This document shows positions 24,910-36,735 of a DNA stretch of 64,000 bases, piece by piece. The position numbers and the translations under genes are program-made. The stretch lies in assembly GCF_030704535.1 (NCBI RefSeq), contig NC_081817.1:4783501-4847500 (forward strand). Reading direction: 5' to 3'. The notes beneath the pieces were generated by a model. The model ran no database searches, had not been told where the DNA came from, and saw nothing but the letters and a program-made list of their open reading frames with translations. The number at the start of each line of letters is the position of its first letter. The first letter of the stretch is position 1. Source of the DNA: Vitis vinifera. Lineage: Eukaryota; Streptophyta; Magnoliopsida; Vitales; Vitaceae.

Positions 24910-25905
24910 AACAAAAAAAAATCAAATTTTTAGTTTTTATTGATAAACAAAACTTCATGCAAAATAATTAATTATTTTGAAAATCATAATAGATTCAAAA
25001 ACTAAGAAACTATGAAATAATAATCTATGATGTTAATAACACTTTCGATAAAAGTTTTTGTTAACAATAATCACTTTGGGAATTCTTTGTTAAGATTTTG
25101 AATTCACCGGTCTTGAAAAATAGGTGAGTAATATGAGTTTGTGTACGTTGTTTCAAATAGTGATGAAAATATCATGAAATATTGTTGATTTTTCATGAAA
25201 TATTGATTATTTTGTGGATAATTTGTTTGCCCTATTAGTGTTTCTATTCCTTTACAAATTGAAGGGTTTTTAAATTTAATAAAAATACATAAATTTTTAG
25301 TTTTTTTTTTTATCGATAAACAAACTTTATGCCAAATAATTAATTACTTTGAAAGCCAATATAATAAATTCAAGAACTAATAAATGAGAAAACGATAATC
25401 TATGACATCAATATCACTTTTAATGTGAGTTTTTGTTAAATCTTTTTGTTAACAATAATGACATTGTTGATTTTTTATTATGATTTCGAATTGAGTACTA
25501 TCGTATAATAGATAAGTCACATGGACTGAGGTATATTGTTTTAAAAATGAGTTGATGATGTGGTTTCAAATTTATTAAAAATATCATGAAATATCGGTTT
25601 TTTTGTAGATATTTCACTCGTCATGTTAGCATTTCTTCTGTCTTTTCATTTAAAAAATTTATGGATTTTTAAAACCAAAAAAATAAATTATTTGTTTTTA
25701 TTAATAAACAAAACTTTATGCAAAATGATTAATTATTTTGTAAATCAACATAATATATTTAAGAATTAAGAAATGACAATACAATAATGCATGATGCTAA
25801 TAATACTTTTGATGTGAGCTTTTGTTAAAATTTCCTTGTGAATTTTTCTCTTTACGATTTTGAACACGTTTTTTTTCTCCTTTCCTTCAAAAATTTGAAG
25901 GCTTA
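24910..25905. repeat. Three diverged tandem copies, about 380 bp each
   Basis: A phrase close to 'ataaacaaaactt.atgc' followed by 'aaataattaattattttg' recurs at about 24942, 25315 and 25703, so spacing is 373 and 388 bp. Each copy continues with a similar 'taataacactttcgat...agtttttgtta' stretch and, in the first two, 'atatcatgaaatat'. The copies are old and AT-rich, with no coding sense. Confidence 0.8.
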
Positions 25906-26229
25906 GTGTAATGGGCCTGAGAGAGAAAGTAACAAAGTAGTCCAAACTAAGCCCATTTCAATACAGTACTTATGTGTGATGAAAGAAACCAAGCCCAAGC
26001 ATACTTCCCGATGATGAAGGAATGCAGTGTTCCTATTAAAATTTTGTTTGACAGTAATTTTAGGAAATACTTTTAGCTTAAAAAGCATTTTTGAAAAGAC
26101 ATTAGGAATTTGAGAAAATTTAGAAAACATTTTTAAAATTTTAAAAAATCATTTTTTTAGATTAACACATAATAGTTGATTCTCTTAAAAATAATTGGGT
26201 AAAGACACTACTAAACACATTTAAAAGCA

Positions 26230-26395
26230 TGTTTGACACTATTTCTTGTGGAAGTGTTTTTATTGAAAACGTTTTCTTTTACAACACTTTTGTGAAACTT
26301 TGATGAGAATTTGGAAAAGTAATTATAGTGTTTTTGATGATATATTTCATACATAAAAAAACACTTTTAATAATAATAAATTACTAAAAAATATA

Positions 26396-26444
<49 letters not shown>

Positions 26445-26693
26445 TATAGTGTTAAAAAAACTAAAAAACATAATATTTTTATGAAAAGGAAATGAAAGAT
26501 GAAGAGGAGAGTGAGAAAGAAGTTAAGAGTGTAAAGGAAATGGAAGATAACAAAAAAAGGGTATTTTAGGAATACATAAAAAAAAAAAAATTGAAGTGGT
26601 TCTTTTCACAAAAAAACACCTCCAAGTGTTTCTCTAAACAACACTAGTGTTTTTCTAAAATTTGAAAAGTATTTTTTAAAATACTATCAAACA
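26230..26693. mobile_element. MITE-like element with imperfect terminal inverted repeats
   Basis: The left end 'tgtttgacactatttc' and the reverse complement of the right end 'tgtttgatagtatttt' agree at most positions. The interior is non-coding, AT-rich and contains an (AT) microsatellite at 26402-26440. No clear target-site duplication was seen, so class and exact ends are uncertain. Confidence 0.4.
26402..26440. repeat. (AT)n microsatellite
   Basis: About 19 uninterrupted AT units. Shorter (AT)n runs occur near 26925-26950, 41625-41651, 47322-47336, 48127-48140 and 51414-51427. Confidence 0.95.
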
Positions 26694-27526
26694 CCTATTT
26701 TTTTACCTTCAAAACATTTTTAAGTATTTTTAAGGCTAAAAAAGCTTTTAAAAAATGTTGTGGCTCGAAATCTATTAGTTTTTCCTTTTTTGGTAAGGAA
26801 GGAGTGAGGTGATCCTTATTAAATCCATTAGTTTTTTCTTTTCCAACTCAGTATTGCTCTTTAAATTTGGTGATTCTGATTTCTAACCATGCAGTTGTAT
26901 ATATTAATCACCTTTTATATATATATACATACATATATATATATATATATTATAATAATTAAATATGAGACAAACAAAAATTTATAATTAAAAATTATGA
27001 ATATTTTTAAATAAATTTTTTTATATATATATAATCAATTATTTTATATTCTTTAAAATATTTAAATTAACTATATCATAATTTTAACATTGATGTGCTT
27101 TCAAATTTTATATATTATTACATATTGTCGTAGAATATATCATATAACTTGAAATTCTTATGTTATCATTTAAAATTATTTTTATGAATTTTTATCAATT
27201 TTCGTCTTATTGATATTTTGTAATATATCCATAATATTCAAAAGTTATACTTACTATTTACCAACTTAAATGAATTCACATAATAATATGGATTATATTT
27301 TTCCATATTTCTCTATTATACAAAATAAATTTCATCACGGATTATAAAAATTGTAACACCACTTCAATAAATAAATAAAATATTTAATTCCTAGATTATA
27401 ATTTTATTTTTTCATATATAAGACTATTAAATGTCTTATCAATTAGTTCACCTACCAGCCAATCAATTGATATACTTTTTCACAAAATATAATTCAATAT
27501 TCATTATTAGGAAGAAATTGGTAATT

Positions 27527-28821
27527 GTTGTTGTCAAACCAATGTTTGGTTAATCTTGATTTTGATGATAATAAAACAAGATTTAGAACTAATGATCATA
27601 TTTCAAGTGTGATTAGGCAAGACGATTTCCAAAGTGGCAATCACAAAGATAAATCATGTCAATGAGAAATCATGAAGAAGAAGACCACCTCAAAAGAGAA
27701 GAGTTTTTCAAGACCCAAGCTTCATAAGATTTCTTTGTAAGGTTGTTGATGCAATAGAACTTTCATGCATTTCATTCTTTATTTGTGCACCAAAATCATC
27801 AAAGAGTAATATTGTTTTAAATATCTTTAAAATTGGATGATTTTATGTTTTCAACTAAAACCTTATGTTAAATGATTTTTAAACTTGTGTTAAAAGGTTT
27901 TAAGTTGAAAAAGGTTGGGTGTTGAGCCAAAAAATGGCTCAGCCGGTTCAACCGGTTAAGGAACTAGTTGTACTCGTCTAGTCAAGTACCGGTCGAGGGA
28001 GGTAAAAAAGTTTCTCTCTTTTCTAGTGACCTTCTCTTCCCGGTGGAGGTGATTCTCTTACCGGTCGAGGACCGATCGAGGTCCGATTGAGGCTAACGGT
28101 CACCTGCCAAACATTTAATGCCAACGGCTAGTCAACCGGTTGAACCCCCAAACGGCTAGTTTGACTTTTCTCTTCTATAAAAAGGCTCCAAATTTCATTG
28201 TTTAGTAAGCTTAACCTTTCAAAATATTTCTTGATTATATTTGAGCCTTGGAAGAGTATTTTTGAGTGCACCATTATTTCAAAACTTGTATATCTTTAGT
28301 GCACCATTCAATCTTAGTTTTTCTTGTATTATTTGAGCTTAAAGTTCTTGTACTATGATTTTTGAGAGATCATTTTATTTGTAAACCTTTGAAATGAAGT
28401 TTCTCAAGTGTGAGGTATCATTTGAGGGGTTGTTCAAGAGTGAGATATCTCTTGAGAAGTGTAAAGGGTGCTTGGAGCCAAAAGTCTAAGAGGGTGAATT
28501 AGAATCATAATCCAATTGTTTTGCTTGAAGGCATGGTTTGGAAGCCTTGAATTAGTGGAACCTCAAGCTCGGGATTGAAGCTAAAGGAGAGTGGATGTAG
28601 GGCGGGTTGCGCCGAACTACTATAAACTCTTGTGTTTGCATTCTCTCTTCCCTACTCTTTAATTTATATGTAATTGTCTTTATATTATTTATTATATACT
28701 TGCATATAATTGTCTCCTCATTCACATAGTTTAAATTTACGAAAAAAGACTATCACCCTATTCACCCCCCCTCTAAGGTGATTACCATAGTTTAGATTAG
28801 CTTAAAATTCCTAACAGTTGT
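27527..28821. mobile_element. Solo LTR with 5-bp target-site duplication
   Basis: The element at 27532-28816 (1285 bp) starts TGTCA and ends TAACA, the TG...CA ends of an LTR. It is flanked on both sides by GTTGT (27527-27531 and 28817-28821), a 5-bp target-site duplication as made by LTR-retrotransposon integrase. A TATA-like 'tctataaaaaggctcc' lies near 28175, fitting an LTR promoter in the plus direction. No gag or pol sequence adjoins it, so the internal region was probably lost by LTR-LTR recombination. The lineage (Copia or Gypsy) was not determined. The AC-rich 'attcacccccc' near the 3' end recalls Copia LTRs. Confidence 0.85.
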
Positions 28822-29160
28822 CTTATGTTATAAAAAAAAATATAGGGGATTTGATCTTAATTTAAAAATCATATCTTATCAAAGAAAAATAAAAGAAACA
28901 TAAATAATTTTGAAAAAAAAAAAACCCTTTTAAATTCTCGATTTAAATTGTTTCTAACTTTCTTTTATTTGTTATTTCTATATAAATTCATTCTATACCT
29001 TTTACACCATTTTTTAAAAAGTAATAAGTATTTGGCAAAATTTTAAAATATATATTTTTAAAAATTAAAAAATCACTATAAGGCATTTTTTTAATTTATA
29101 TACAACCACAAGCGACCTGAGGGTGTGGGGAGGAAGTGAATACAGAGGCGCAGGGGCAAT

Positions 29161-29172
29161 ATGCAGAGATGA
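29161..29172 (+). other. Three-codon uORF overlapping the RRG start codon
   Basis: ATG-CAG-AGA-TGA ends in the four bases ATGA, whose first three are the main start codon at 29169. The overlap is seen directly. Its effect on translation is inferred. Confidence 0.5.
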
Positions 29173-32100
29173 AGATGATGTGGCGGAGTCAGTTGAGGGC
29201 CATGCTTCTCAGCCCATCTCCACGCCCGCTTACAACACTCCTCACTCGCTCCTCCAATTCCTCGCGCCCTCGCCTTTTCGCTCTCCACAAAACCCTATCT
29301 TTCCATTCACATCCCTCATTTCGCTCTCCAACAGCCCTCAATTTCCCTGCCAGTTCCGCCTTCGTAGTTCCCGTTCGATGCCTTTCTTCGATTTTTCCGG
29401 CGAACACACTGGAGTGGAACGAGCCGGTGTCGTGCTCGGAGGTGGGTGATGCGGATGGCGAGGGTAGAAGCCTTGGGGAGGAAGATTCCAGGACTTCGAT
29501 TCCTGTTAGGGCGTACTTTTTTTCGACTAGGTTTGTTTTGGGTTGATTTAGTTTTCTTTGTTTTTGTTCTGCTTCTGGAATGGGCTGTTTGGTTGCTGAG
29601 AAAATGTGGGAAAGGAAAGGAAAGGAATTAGGGGCATGGTCTGCTTCCATGGTTTGGTTTGCAATAAAATGAATAAAGTGGTAGTAGATGCAGAAAATTG
29701 TTTTCCGTTTTTAGTCTTCTGTTTGTGTTGAAAGAAAAACAGAGCAATATAACAGAAGAAACACGGCGAGAAAAAAAATGTATATATATTTGCCTGCTTT
29801 ATTTTGGGAGTCATTAGGGCAAGTTTGGAAAACATTTCTCTGAAACTGGAGCCGAACACTTAGGGCAAGTTTGAAAGACACTTCTGTGAAATTGGAGTAT
29901 CGCACTAATACAATTTCGATTGTGATATATATATTTTTTTCATTATTTCATTATTTGGGTCTCTGTAGAACGAAGGCATGGAATGAACATAGCTTACTAG
30001 AAAAATTAAATCATAACCATAGTGTACCGTATTCGTTAGATATTACAGAAGTTCCTGAACTAATCAGGCTTTTTTAGACTGAATAAACAAAATCCGAAAA
30101 GGCACCCAACAAATATCAGTTGTTCCCTAATTACTCCTGTGTATTCTGAGTTTTTATCAATATAGGCAACTCCCAAACTATTTGGGCTGATTTAATTCCA
30201 GCCCAAATCCTGGATTTGTGGCTATGGCTATGGCTATGACCCTGTTTTTGGTTGCTGAGAAAAATAGAGGAAAGAAAAAGGGAACTTGAATATCAAGTTT
30301 TTTGGTGGGGTTAGTGCCAGTTTTGTCTTTGTTGCCTCCATGCTCACATTACACAATCAGAGGAAGCAAAAAAAGAATATCCGGTTATAATATTTCCATT
30401 TTATAATCTTGATGTTGTTGATTCTTTGAAAGGTTTATCTTGAGCCAAATAGTTTCATTGGGACCAGTCGAGTAGATTTATTTGTTTCCTTATTGTTTTT
30501 ATATTATGTGGTCTGAAATGATGATTGAGGGAGTGTTGTTGTCTTCAGAAATTGAATGGCTCCATTGTATTTTACATTGCATTTGAAGTTACAATTTCAT
30601 TACCTAGAATGGGGCCGTTAAACTCTTGGGTTTCATAAAATATGCTGTTTCAACTTTTTATTGAAGTCATATTGATGACTGTTACTTTCCATTAGTATCT
30701 GATTTATCATAAAGCATATATGAAAAATAATGAAACAATTCAATTTCCATGGGACAGCCAAACATGTCATGAGTATTGCTTTACTTTGTTTGCCTACATT
30801 TTTTTCAGCAATGCAACAGTGGATAATCCAAAAGTATATGATTTTTTGTGCTTCTGAATCTTGTGATTGTTTTTGTTGTAGTGTGGATTTGAGAAGTTTA
30901 GTGGAGCAGAACAGACCCCATTTCATCCCTCCAACATCCCGAATGACTAACTATGTTGTTTTTCGGTTTGGAAACCTTGAGTCAGACTACAATGTAAGTA
31001 TGTCACCTTGTTCCTTTTATTTGGAATAGTTTTAGCTTTTAAGGTAGTATGTCTTTGCTGATTTTGAAGGGGTGGATTTGGATGTGGGTTATCAAAATTC
31101 AAATCCATTTGATATCAGTGGATTTAAGCTGCATCTGGTTGACCATGATTGAGTTTGTTTTGCAATTCCATTTCACTGCAATTCAAATATCTTGTTTTTA
31201 TTATGGAATTGCTTTTGTGGGTTTGGGTTCTTTATACTTTAAATTCAACACCAAAGCCATTGGATGCAACAAATAAAACACTCAAATTGTTGATTATGGG
31301 TGGGGGCTCAAATTCAAATTCAGTCCCCAGTTTCATGCAAGCAGGAACAGAATATTTGTTGTCACCATTTTGTTTTTGTAATTGTTTTGACCTAGGAAAA
31401 TTTTGGCATTAGGAAACTTATTTTAAGCCTGGGTGCCAGGCTATTTTTCAAGCACTTGACAACTTTGGATGTCAAATTGGTCTATCTGATTTCATCACCG
31501 AATCATTTCTTGAATCAATGATATTCACGTTGGAGGAATGCAATAGATATTACAACATGCCTTTAAAGACCAAATTCTTCTGTAATTGCCAACGTGTACA
31601 TCAAAATGAAAGCAGTAACAAGACCTTTGTTTCAGGTTTCAAATGCTAGCTTGAGTGGGAGTGACTGCTGTTACATGGTAGTTTTTCAGTATGGCTCCAT
31701 TGTGTTGTTTAATGTACCAGATCATGAGGTTGATAGGTGTCTGAAAATTGTAGAGAAGCATGCTTCAGGATTGCTTCCAGAAATGAGGAAAGATGGTGAG
31801 CTCCCAAAGTTCATTTCAATTATGAAGTTATTTCTTTCTTTTTCTTTTAATCTTTAAGCCCATTTACCTTCAAGAACACACACATACACACAATTTGAAA
31901 TGTAAGGTGTAAGGTTAAGAGGTGGGAATTGGAAACCCTTCAGTATGCAAGAATAGGACACGGTAAATGTCAGCCTTCATTATTGATCTAAGAGAAATTA
32001 AACTTTCAGAACCTAACAATGGTTGGAACTGGCTATAGAAGCAAAGGCGCACACATTTTATAAAACTCATTCAAATTTCAATATTAGCCATGCAGTGTTA

Positions 32101-35100
32101 TTTGAAATGTAAGGTGTAAGGTTAAGAGGTGGGAATTGGAATACCTTCAGCATGCAAGAATAGGACACAGTAGTGTCAGCCTTCATTATAGATCTAAGAG
32201 AAATTAAAGTTTCATAACCTAACTTTAGTTGGAACTGGCTATAGAGGCAAAGGTGCTAGCACCGGTGGAAGGCTTAAACAAGGCAAGTTCTTCGGGCTTT
32301 CAGTAACTTGCTGATGGAGGATGACTCAACCATAGTTATATCCTGGCCCCTTGGAAACTTGTTTTTTTTCTTTTTTCTTTTTTTTGGGCTGCAAAATCTC
32401 TTACTTGTCTACAGAGTTGGCATGCCTTTTTTTATGGATCCCATGTTTAGCTAAGTGAAGTGCTTCTAGGCTAGAGGTTTATGTAGGGGAGTTCATGGCT
32501 GCTTTGGAGGTTTCTTGATCTATATATTTGGATATTTTTGTTTGCTTAAGGCATTTCTTTTCTCTATCTTGACTTGTTCACTTTTGAAGGTGCTATCCCT
32601 TGTGTAGTTTTGGTTCTTGATGCAATGCATTTCTGACCAAAAAAAGAAACGTGAACTTATTCTATTAGTATTTTTTTTTTTCCGTTTTTATCTTTATTGG
32701 AGCCCTTTGGTTGAAGATCTCATCGATGCATTAGAAATCAAGGTCTCAATTCCCCTTATACCTCATACTCATGCTTTTGTACAAGTGTATTATTGAAATT
32801 TCCAGTTTAAGTGTGAGACTTGACTGGTTCACAATTGGATGAGTCTCTGGTTTGGCAGTGACACTGATTTATCTCTCTCTTTCAGTGTAGTTGTTGTCTA
32901 TTCTTTTGTTTGAGGTTTGTTAGACCTTTGCTTCCTCAATAGATTAGAATTGCATAAGATGCTAAACATATTGTAGGAATTTTTGACTTAAATGACTTTG
33001 ATTTCCGTGGGTCTGAAACTGTAGAGTATGAGGTCAGAGAGATGCCAACTTTAAACACTTGGATGCAAGGTGGGTTAGATTACATAATGTTGCAGTACTT
33101 GAATATTGATGGAATCCGAACTATTGGTAGTGTTCTCGGTCAAAGTATTGCTCTTGATTACTATGTGCGCCAGGTATGTTGCCAATCACCATAAGAAGTT
33201 GTAAATTTTGAAGTTTTTGCTTGATCAAGGATGCTTAGCAATTTCTTTCTTTTCTTAGGTTGATGGTATGGTTGCGGAATTTACAGACATTAACCGTGGG
33301 ATGGAAAAAACTGGAACTTTCACCATGGAAAGGAAAAAACTTTTTCAGTTAGTGGGAAAGGCAAATTCTAATCTCGCAGATGTGATTCTTAAGCTTGGAC
33401 TTTTTGAGAGGTGATAATTTTGTGACTGGTGTTGAAAAGAAAATTGTTCATACTGCTTTGCAATTCTGAATTTGATAGGCTCACTATTGTTTTTTTTTAC
33501 TTAAACGGCTTTTGATAGAGGATTTTATTGATCATTAATGAATTTCAGTTTTGCTTACATTGACATTGCTTGCATTGTCTTGGTTGATTTGTTTCTCTGA
33601 AAATGCATTAGGGGGTGCATCTGTTGGGCGTAAAATATTTAGTAAATTGCTTTTAACCAAACATAAATAGGTCTTAAATTCCAAGTTTTTGGCAAAAAGA
33701 TTAGTGCCGAAGTTAAGTAATAGATAGCTTTAGAAATTTGACAATTGAGGAATGAATAGAAGATGAATTCTAAAAACAAACACTAATGAAATGGTAATAG
33801 AAGTTCATATGCAATAAGTTGAAAAGCATAATGTTAGCAATCTATTCAGAGATTCTAGACTATCAATAACATCCCTGTGCTTTTGGAATTTGTTCATCAT
33901 CGTTGGCAGCATTGTTTACCTTCCTATTTTAGTGCCAGCAATGGAGTGGGATGGTGACAGGTTGAGACCTACTCAACTTGGAAGAAAATTATTTGAAAAC
34001 TCCTAGTGTGTGACACTATGACCATGTGTTTGAAAAATGCATTTCTGGCACTGTGACTACGTGTTTAAAAATTCATTTCTGGAAATGAACTTTCAAATTA
34101 CTTTACTACTTTTTTGTTTTTAATGAAGAACAACAGTTTTTGGAAACAAAACCAAACACACCGAAATCCCTTGTTTTTGTTGGGTTTCTCCTCCAGTTTT
34201 ACAAGGGATTTCAATTGAAATTGGTTAATGAAGAGTTTTATCTTTTATTTTGGTTTTGATCTCGTCATGTCTTCCTTCTTGGTTTCAGAAGCTTCTTGCC
34301 TCCAGCTCCACACCTAGAGCTTTATTCTCTAATATTTTTTATCACTTCTCTTTTCAACGACTGAAAAGTAAATTTTTTTTTTTCTTTTTTTTTTTTGGGG
34401 GGGGGGGGGGGGAGGGGATTTGAGAGTTTTGCAGGATACTCTTTGAGGAATGTTGAGATGTTAGATGGGTTTCAAGAGGATGATTGATTGTTGGAATCCA
34501 GTTTTTGGAAAGCAGAGTGGGTTTGAAGGGTGTGCTTGAGGTGTAAATTTTTTCCAGTGGGTTTGGGAAGTGCCATCCACACATCATGTCTATGGGAACT
34601 GAGAAAAAGTGTGCTTGAGAAGTTGTAAAACTTGTCCACTGGGTTTTGGAGAAACTGTCCCTGCTTGTCTATGGAACTGGGAAAACCTGTAGTTACCTTT
34701 TATCTACAATTGTTTCTACTACTACAACTACTTCTACTACTAATAGCAACAACAACATTAGAAAATTGTTTACGGTTTCCAAAATTCATTTCAATGTATA
34801 TGTAAATCTTTCCCTGATTAATATCTAAGTTAGATAAGAAGAATTGTATATTCCAATCTCCAATCCTTATAGTTCCTCAATTAACATGATCATCTTTTTA
34901 TTTTTTCTTTTTATTTGTTACCTTTTGTTTTTAAATATGATTTTACTTTGCTTGATATGCATTATATATAACCTCTAGAAACTTTTTGGGATTTTCCAGA
35001 TCAGATATTGCCTGGAAGAATGCCAAATATGCTCAGATATGGGAGTATCTCAGAGATGAATTTGAATTAACTCAGAGATTTGCAAGTCTTGATTTTAAAT

Positions 35101-35380
35101 TGAAGTTTGTGGAGGTACAGTATTTCCAATCTTTCTTCTCTTAGAAAGCATTTTTGGTTCAACACTTGAAAATCGGTCTTCAGGCTTTCCTTTTCAACTG
35201 ACCCAGATATTTTTGTGACGTCTTGGTTTTTCCTTGCAGCATAATATTCGCTTTCTTCAGGAAATTCTTCAAAATAGAAAATCAGATTTCCTGGAATGGC
35301 TTATCATCATATTGATAGGTGCTGAAATTCTCATATCTGTTTATGATATTGCCCATAAATCATCAATTACTTCTCTGTAG
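29169..35380 (+). CDS. RRG: RETARDED ROOT GROWTH-like, DUF155/RMND1-family mitochondrial protein
   Basis: In Arabidopsis RRG is a mitochondrial protein needed for root meristem cell division. The yeast and animal relatives (Sif2/RMND1) support mitochondrial translation. Seven exons join to 396 residues: 29169-29530, 30882-30993, 31636-31795, 33025-33173, 33259-33410, 35000-35114 and 35240-35380. The N-terminal 80 residues are rich in Ser, Arg and Leu with few acids, as in a mitochondrial presequence. The DUF155 core includes 'IPVRAYFFSTS', 'VFQYGSIVLFNVPDHEVDR', 'RTIGSVLGQSIALDYYVRQV', 'KTGTFTMERKKLFQLVGKAN' and 'LKFVEHNIRFLQEILQNRKS'. One transmembrane helix follows ('LEWLIIILIGAEILISVY', about 368-386), then a short tail. 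The start is the first in-frame ATG. Two further Met codons lie within four codons. Splice sites are all GT-AG. Identity is strong, and exon 1 is the least conserved part. Confidence 0.93.
31893..32270 (+). repeat. 207-bp tandem duplication in RRG intron 3
   Basis: The copies start at 31893 and 32100 with 'atttgaaatgtaaggtgtaa' and share 'gtcagccttcatta' and 'gttggaactggctataga'. The second copy is shorter at its 3' end. Divergence by eye is 5-10 percent. Confidence 0.9.
34372..34418 (+). repeat. T-tract joined to a G-tract in RRG intron 5
   Basis: A run of T interrupted once by C is followed by 16 G, then 'agggg'. A similar T9G8 junction occurs at about 6310-6325 in a UPF2 intron. Such tracts slip easily and are prone to sequencing error, and the G run could form a quadruplex. 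Confidence 0.9.
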
Positions 35381-36213
35381 CACCAGTTTCTGGTGATCCA
35401 TGAAGTCAAGTTTTGATTGAAGGTCAGAGTTGCTGCATATTTATTCTCCAAATAGCTTCTTTTCTAGTCTACTACCCATCATATTGGCCCTTAATGTATC
35501 TTGTAAATTCTAATTTAGAATTTACTTCTTTTTTTGGCCTTTTGGGATCATTTTTATATCATATCTAGGATGTATTCTGAATTTGTAATTATTTTTGTAA
35601 TAGTAAGAAATATGAGTCACAATTCACAGCAATATCTTATGCTCACTTTTTTTCAATCATCTTGAAATCAAGTTGAATAAAATTTTAGTGCACATGGATT
35701 GTGCCAGATACAATTTTGTTTGAGCAGCTATGTTTGACCAAAAATAGGTTGGAGAAAATCAATGGTAGAGGAAAGGGCCAAGGGTATGGGGATGCTTGCT
35801 CTTTATAGTCCCAGTGATATGAACGATTTGGTAAGTTCCTTAGGGACAAGTGACAAAATATATTCTCTCTGTATCGTGTTATTCGATATGAATCACTTCC
35901 ACAAGCCTATGGCAAAGTTTGTTTAATATGTGCATAGTTGTCAAATTATATATTTCATTTATTATTAACTTCTGTAAAATTTGGAAAAGATTTATTGCTT
36001 CATTTCTTGAAAGGTCAGCTTCAGCAGACACTTGAACGACCATGAAACTGAAGGGTTTAACTTGTGGCTTATCATTCTGGATGAGGTTGGATTAATTTGG
36101 AAAGCAAAGTTCTTGCTTTATTTGTTGCCAGTCAATTCTAGGCATCTTTCAAGTCAGGTCTTAGAAAGCCTCAAGGCTAGACTGATGTTTGATATGTAGG
36201 CTAGTGGGGAGAT
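35381..36213. other. RRG 3' flank
   Basis: Probable 3' UTR followed by non-coding DNA. There is no open frame beyond chance length and no recognised element. Confidence 0.5.
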
Positions 36214-36524
36214 AGCTTAGGCTAAAGGATCAAGGATCATTCATAAAAGTTCTTATGTTCCTTTCCATCCAAGCCACTCAAATGATAGCAAGCAAAGGCA
36301 TGTCATAGAACTCTCTCTGCTCCATAGCATATATCGTTTTCTTTGGCAAGGATCTAGTATGTCATTTGGGAGGATTTAGAGTTATGTGAGTCATCTCTTT
36401 TTGTGGGATTTCAGGAGAGAGAGAGAGTTCTATGACATGCCTTTGCTTGCTATCATTTGAGTGGCTTGGATGGAAAGGAACACAAGAACTTTTATGAATG
36501 ATCCTTGATCCTTTAGCCTAAGCT
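36214..36524. repeat. Long inverted repeat, 105-bp arms, 101-bp loop
   Basis: Arm 1 (36214-36318) and arm 2 (36420-36524) are reverse complements at 104 of 105 positions. The single difference is at 'cttatgtt' in arm 1 against 'aacacaag' in arm 2. Read from the minus strand the mismatch becomes a G:U pair. A transcript through this locus would fold into an almost perfect hairpin. It lies between RRG and the NT-C2 gene, in non-coding DNA. Confidence 0.97.
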
Positions 36525-36735
36525 GTATGGCATATATTGTTTTCTTTGCCAGGAGTTCAGTGGGCATTTGGGAGGATTTAGAGCTAACCTATGTGGGTCA
36601 TCACCTTTTTAAGGGTTTCAGGCAGAGAGTGAGTTTAGGGTGCTATTACATTCTGATTATTTGCTATCATTTGAGTGACTTTGATGTAAAGTAACAGGAG
36701 ATTTTTTTATGGAAGATGCTAGTTCTTCAGGGGAT
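36328..36735 (+). repeat. Diverged tandem copies overlapping the inverted repeat
   Basis: The hairpin loop plus arm 2 (36328-36530) is repeated directly downstream (36531 to about 36735), about 203 bp apart. Shared phrases are 'catttgggaggatttagag', 'gggatttcagg' or 'gggtttcagg', and 'tgctatcatttgagtg'. The direct copies differ far more than the two hairpin arms do. Confidence 0.85.

Noticed and set aside
26402-26440. (AT)n tract as a functional hairpin
   Set aside because: A plain microsatellite. Self-complementarity is trivial for AT repeats.
29189-29650. 153-residue minus-strand frame opposite RRG exon 1
   Set aside because: It mirrors a coding exon with good plus-strand splice structure and shows no domain.
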